Positions 63,954-64,000 of a stretch of 64,000 nt of DNA are shown in pieces. Every line of letters begins with the position of its first letter. Position 1 is the stretch's first letter. The translations under genes and the position numbers were made by a program. The stretch spans positions 310,001 through 374,000 of the forward strand of contig NZ_CP071446.1 of NCBI RefSeq assembly GCF_017358165.1, given 5' to 3'. This stretch comes from Thermosipho ferrireducens (GTDB lineage Bacteria; Thermotogota; Thermotogae; Thermotogales; Fervidobacteriaceae). The notes under the pieces were generated by a model that worked only from the letters and a program-made list of their open reading frames with translations, searched no databases and had not been told where the DNA came from.

Positions 63954-64000
63954 AAGCCTATCCTCCTTAAAAATTCTGAATATCGTTCAACTAAATCTCC
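63950..64000 (-). CDS. purC: C-terminal end of SAICAR synthetase PurC (partial)
   Basis: Only the last 16 codons and stop are in the window: [16 protein letters not shown]. The position directly before purS and the match of this tail to the Thermotoga PurC end (GDP-x-x-KY-x-E pattern) identify it. It continues beyond the right edge. Confidence 0.7.
   Translation of the reverse strand, partial: GDLVERYSEFLRRIGL

Overview
The window is AT-rich DNA from a bacterium that most resembles the phylum Thermotogota. This rests on gene content read by eye: CheX, a flagellar gene set, tandem deoxynucleoside kinases, an LVIVD-repeat surface protein, a partial purC whose tail resembles the Thermotoga enzyme, and exported proteins without lipoprotein cysteines. 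Genus cannot be set from sequence alone. No tRNA, rRNA, CRISPR array, transposase or recognisable helix-turn-helix regulator was found in the 64 kb.

Layout. (1) 1-17959, minus strand: a nearly gapless run reading (5' to 3') lytic transglycosylase with a beta-rich tail, fliF (frameshifted), fliG, a DnaQ-like exonuclease, PIN-PhoH ATPase, an unknown protein, a YhaN/Rad50-like ATPase, pyrH, rbgA, cheX, a nucleosidase, queD, a PatB-type lyase, a GAF/HD-GYP sensor, a short CheA-like kinase, rseP and ispG (cut by the window edge). (2) 18027-27164, plus strand: yceD-rpmF-plsX-glmS, a repeat-rich gap, a probable outer-membrane protein, a polar amino-acid ABC transporter, and a 14-repeat LVIVD protein. 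(3) 27301-36249, minus: an ABC-2 exporter with a DUF998 protein; a cobalamin riboswitch followed by sucC, sucD and an AspT-family transporter; and the anaerobic ribonucleotide reductase nrdD-nrdG behind a pair of NrdR-like boxes. (4) 36360-37050: a repeat cluster. (5) 37054-46379, minus: a PstB-like ATPase, a PfkB kinase, a CBS protein, mtaB, a class IV PLP enzyme, a DUF721 protein, gyrB, flgA, flgH, flgI and a short flgJ. (6) 46640-47090: a third repeat cluster, then an alpha/beta hydrolase and, convergently, an FGGY sugar kinase. (7) 49888-55162, plus: an HD-GYP protein, two deoxynucleoside kinases, clpX, tsaD and a HAD phosphatase. (8) 55169-64000, minus: the purine operon purC-S-Q-L-F-M-N-H-D.

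The most interesting items are a cobalamin riboswitch in front of succinyl-CoA synthetase and an AspT-family transporter, which suggests vitamin B12 status decides whether succinyl-CoA is turned into exported succinate; a family of short MITE-like elements with paired inverted arms around a 9-bp microsatellite, confined to three gaps between transcription units; a single-base frameshift in fliF at an AAA-G site; and a lytic transglycosylase joined to a beta-barrel-like domain that may replace the muramidase domain missing from FlgJ. Many adjacent genes are also coupled by placing the upstream stop codon inside the next gene's Shine-Dalgarno sequence.
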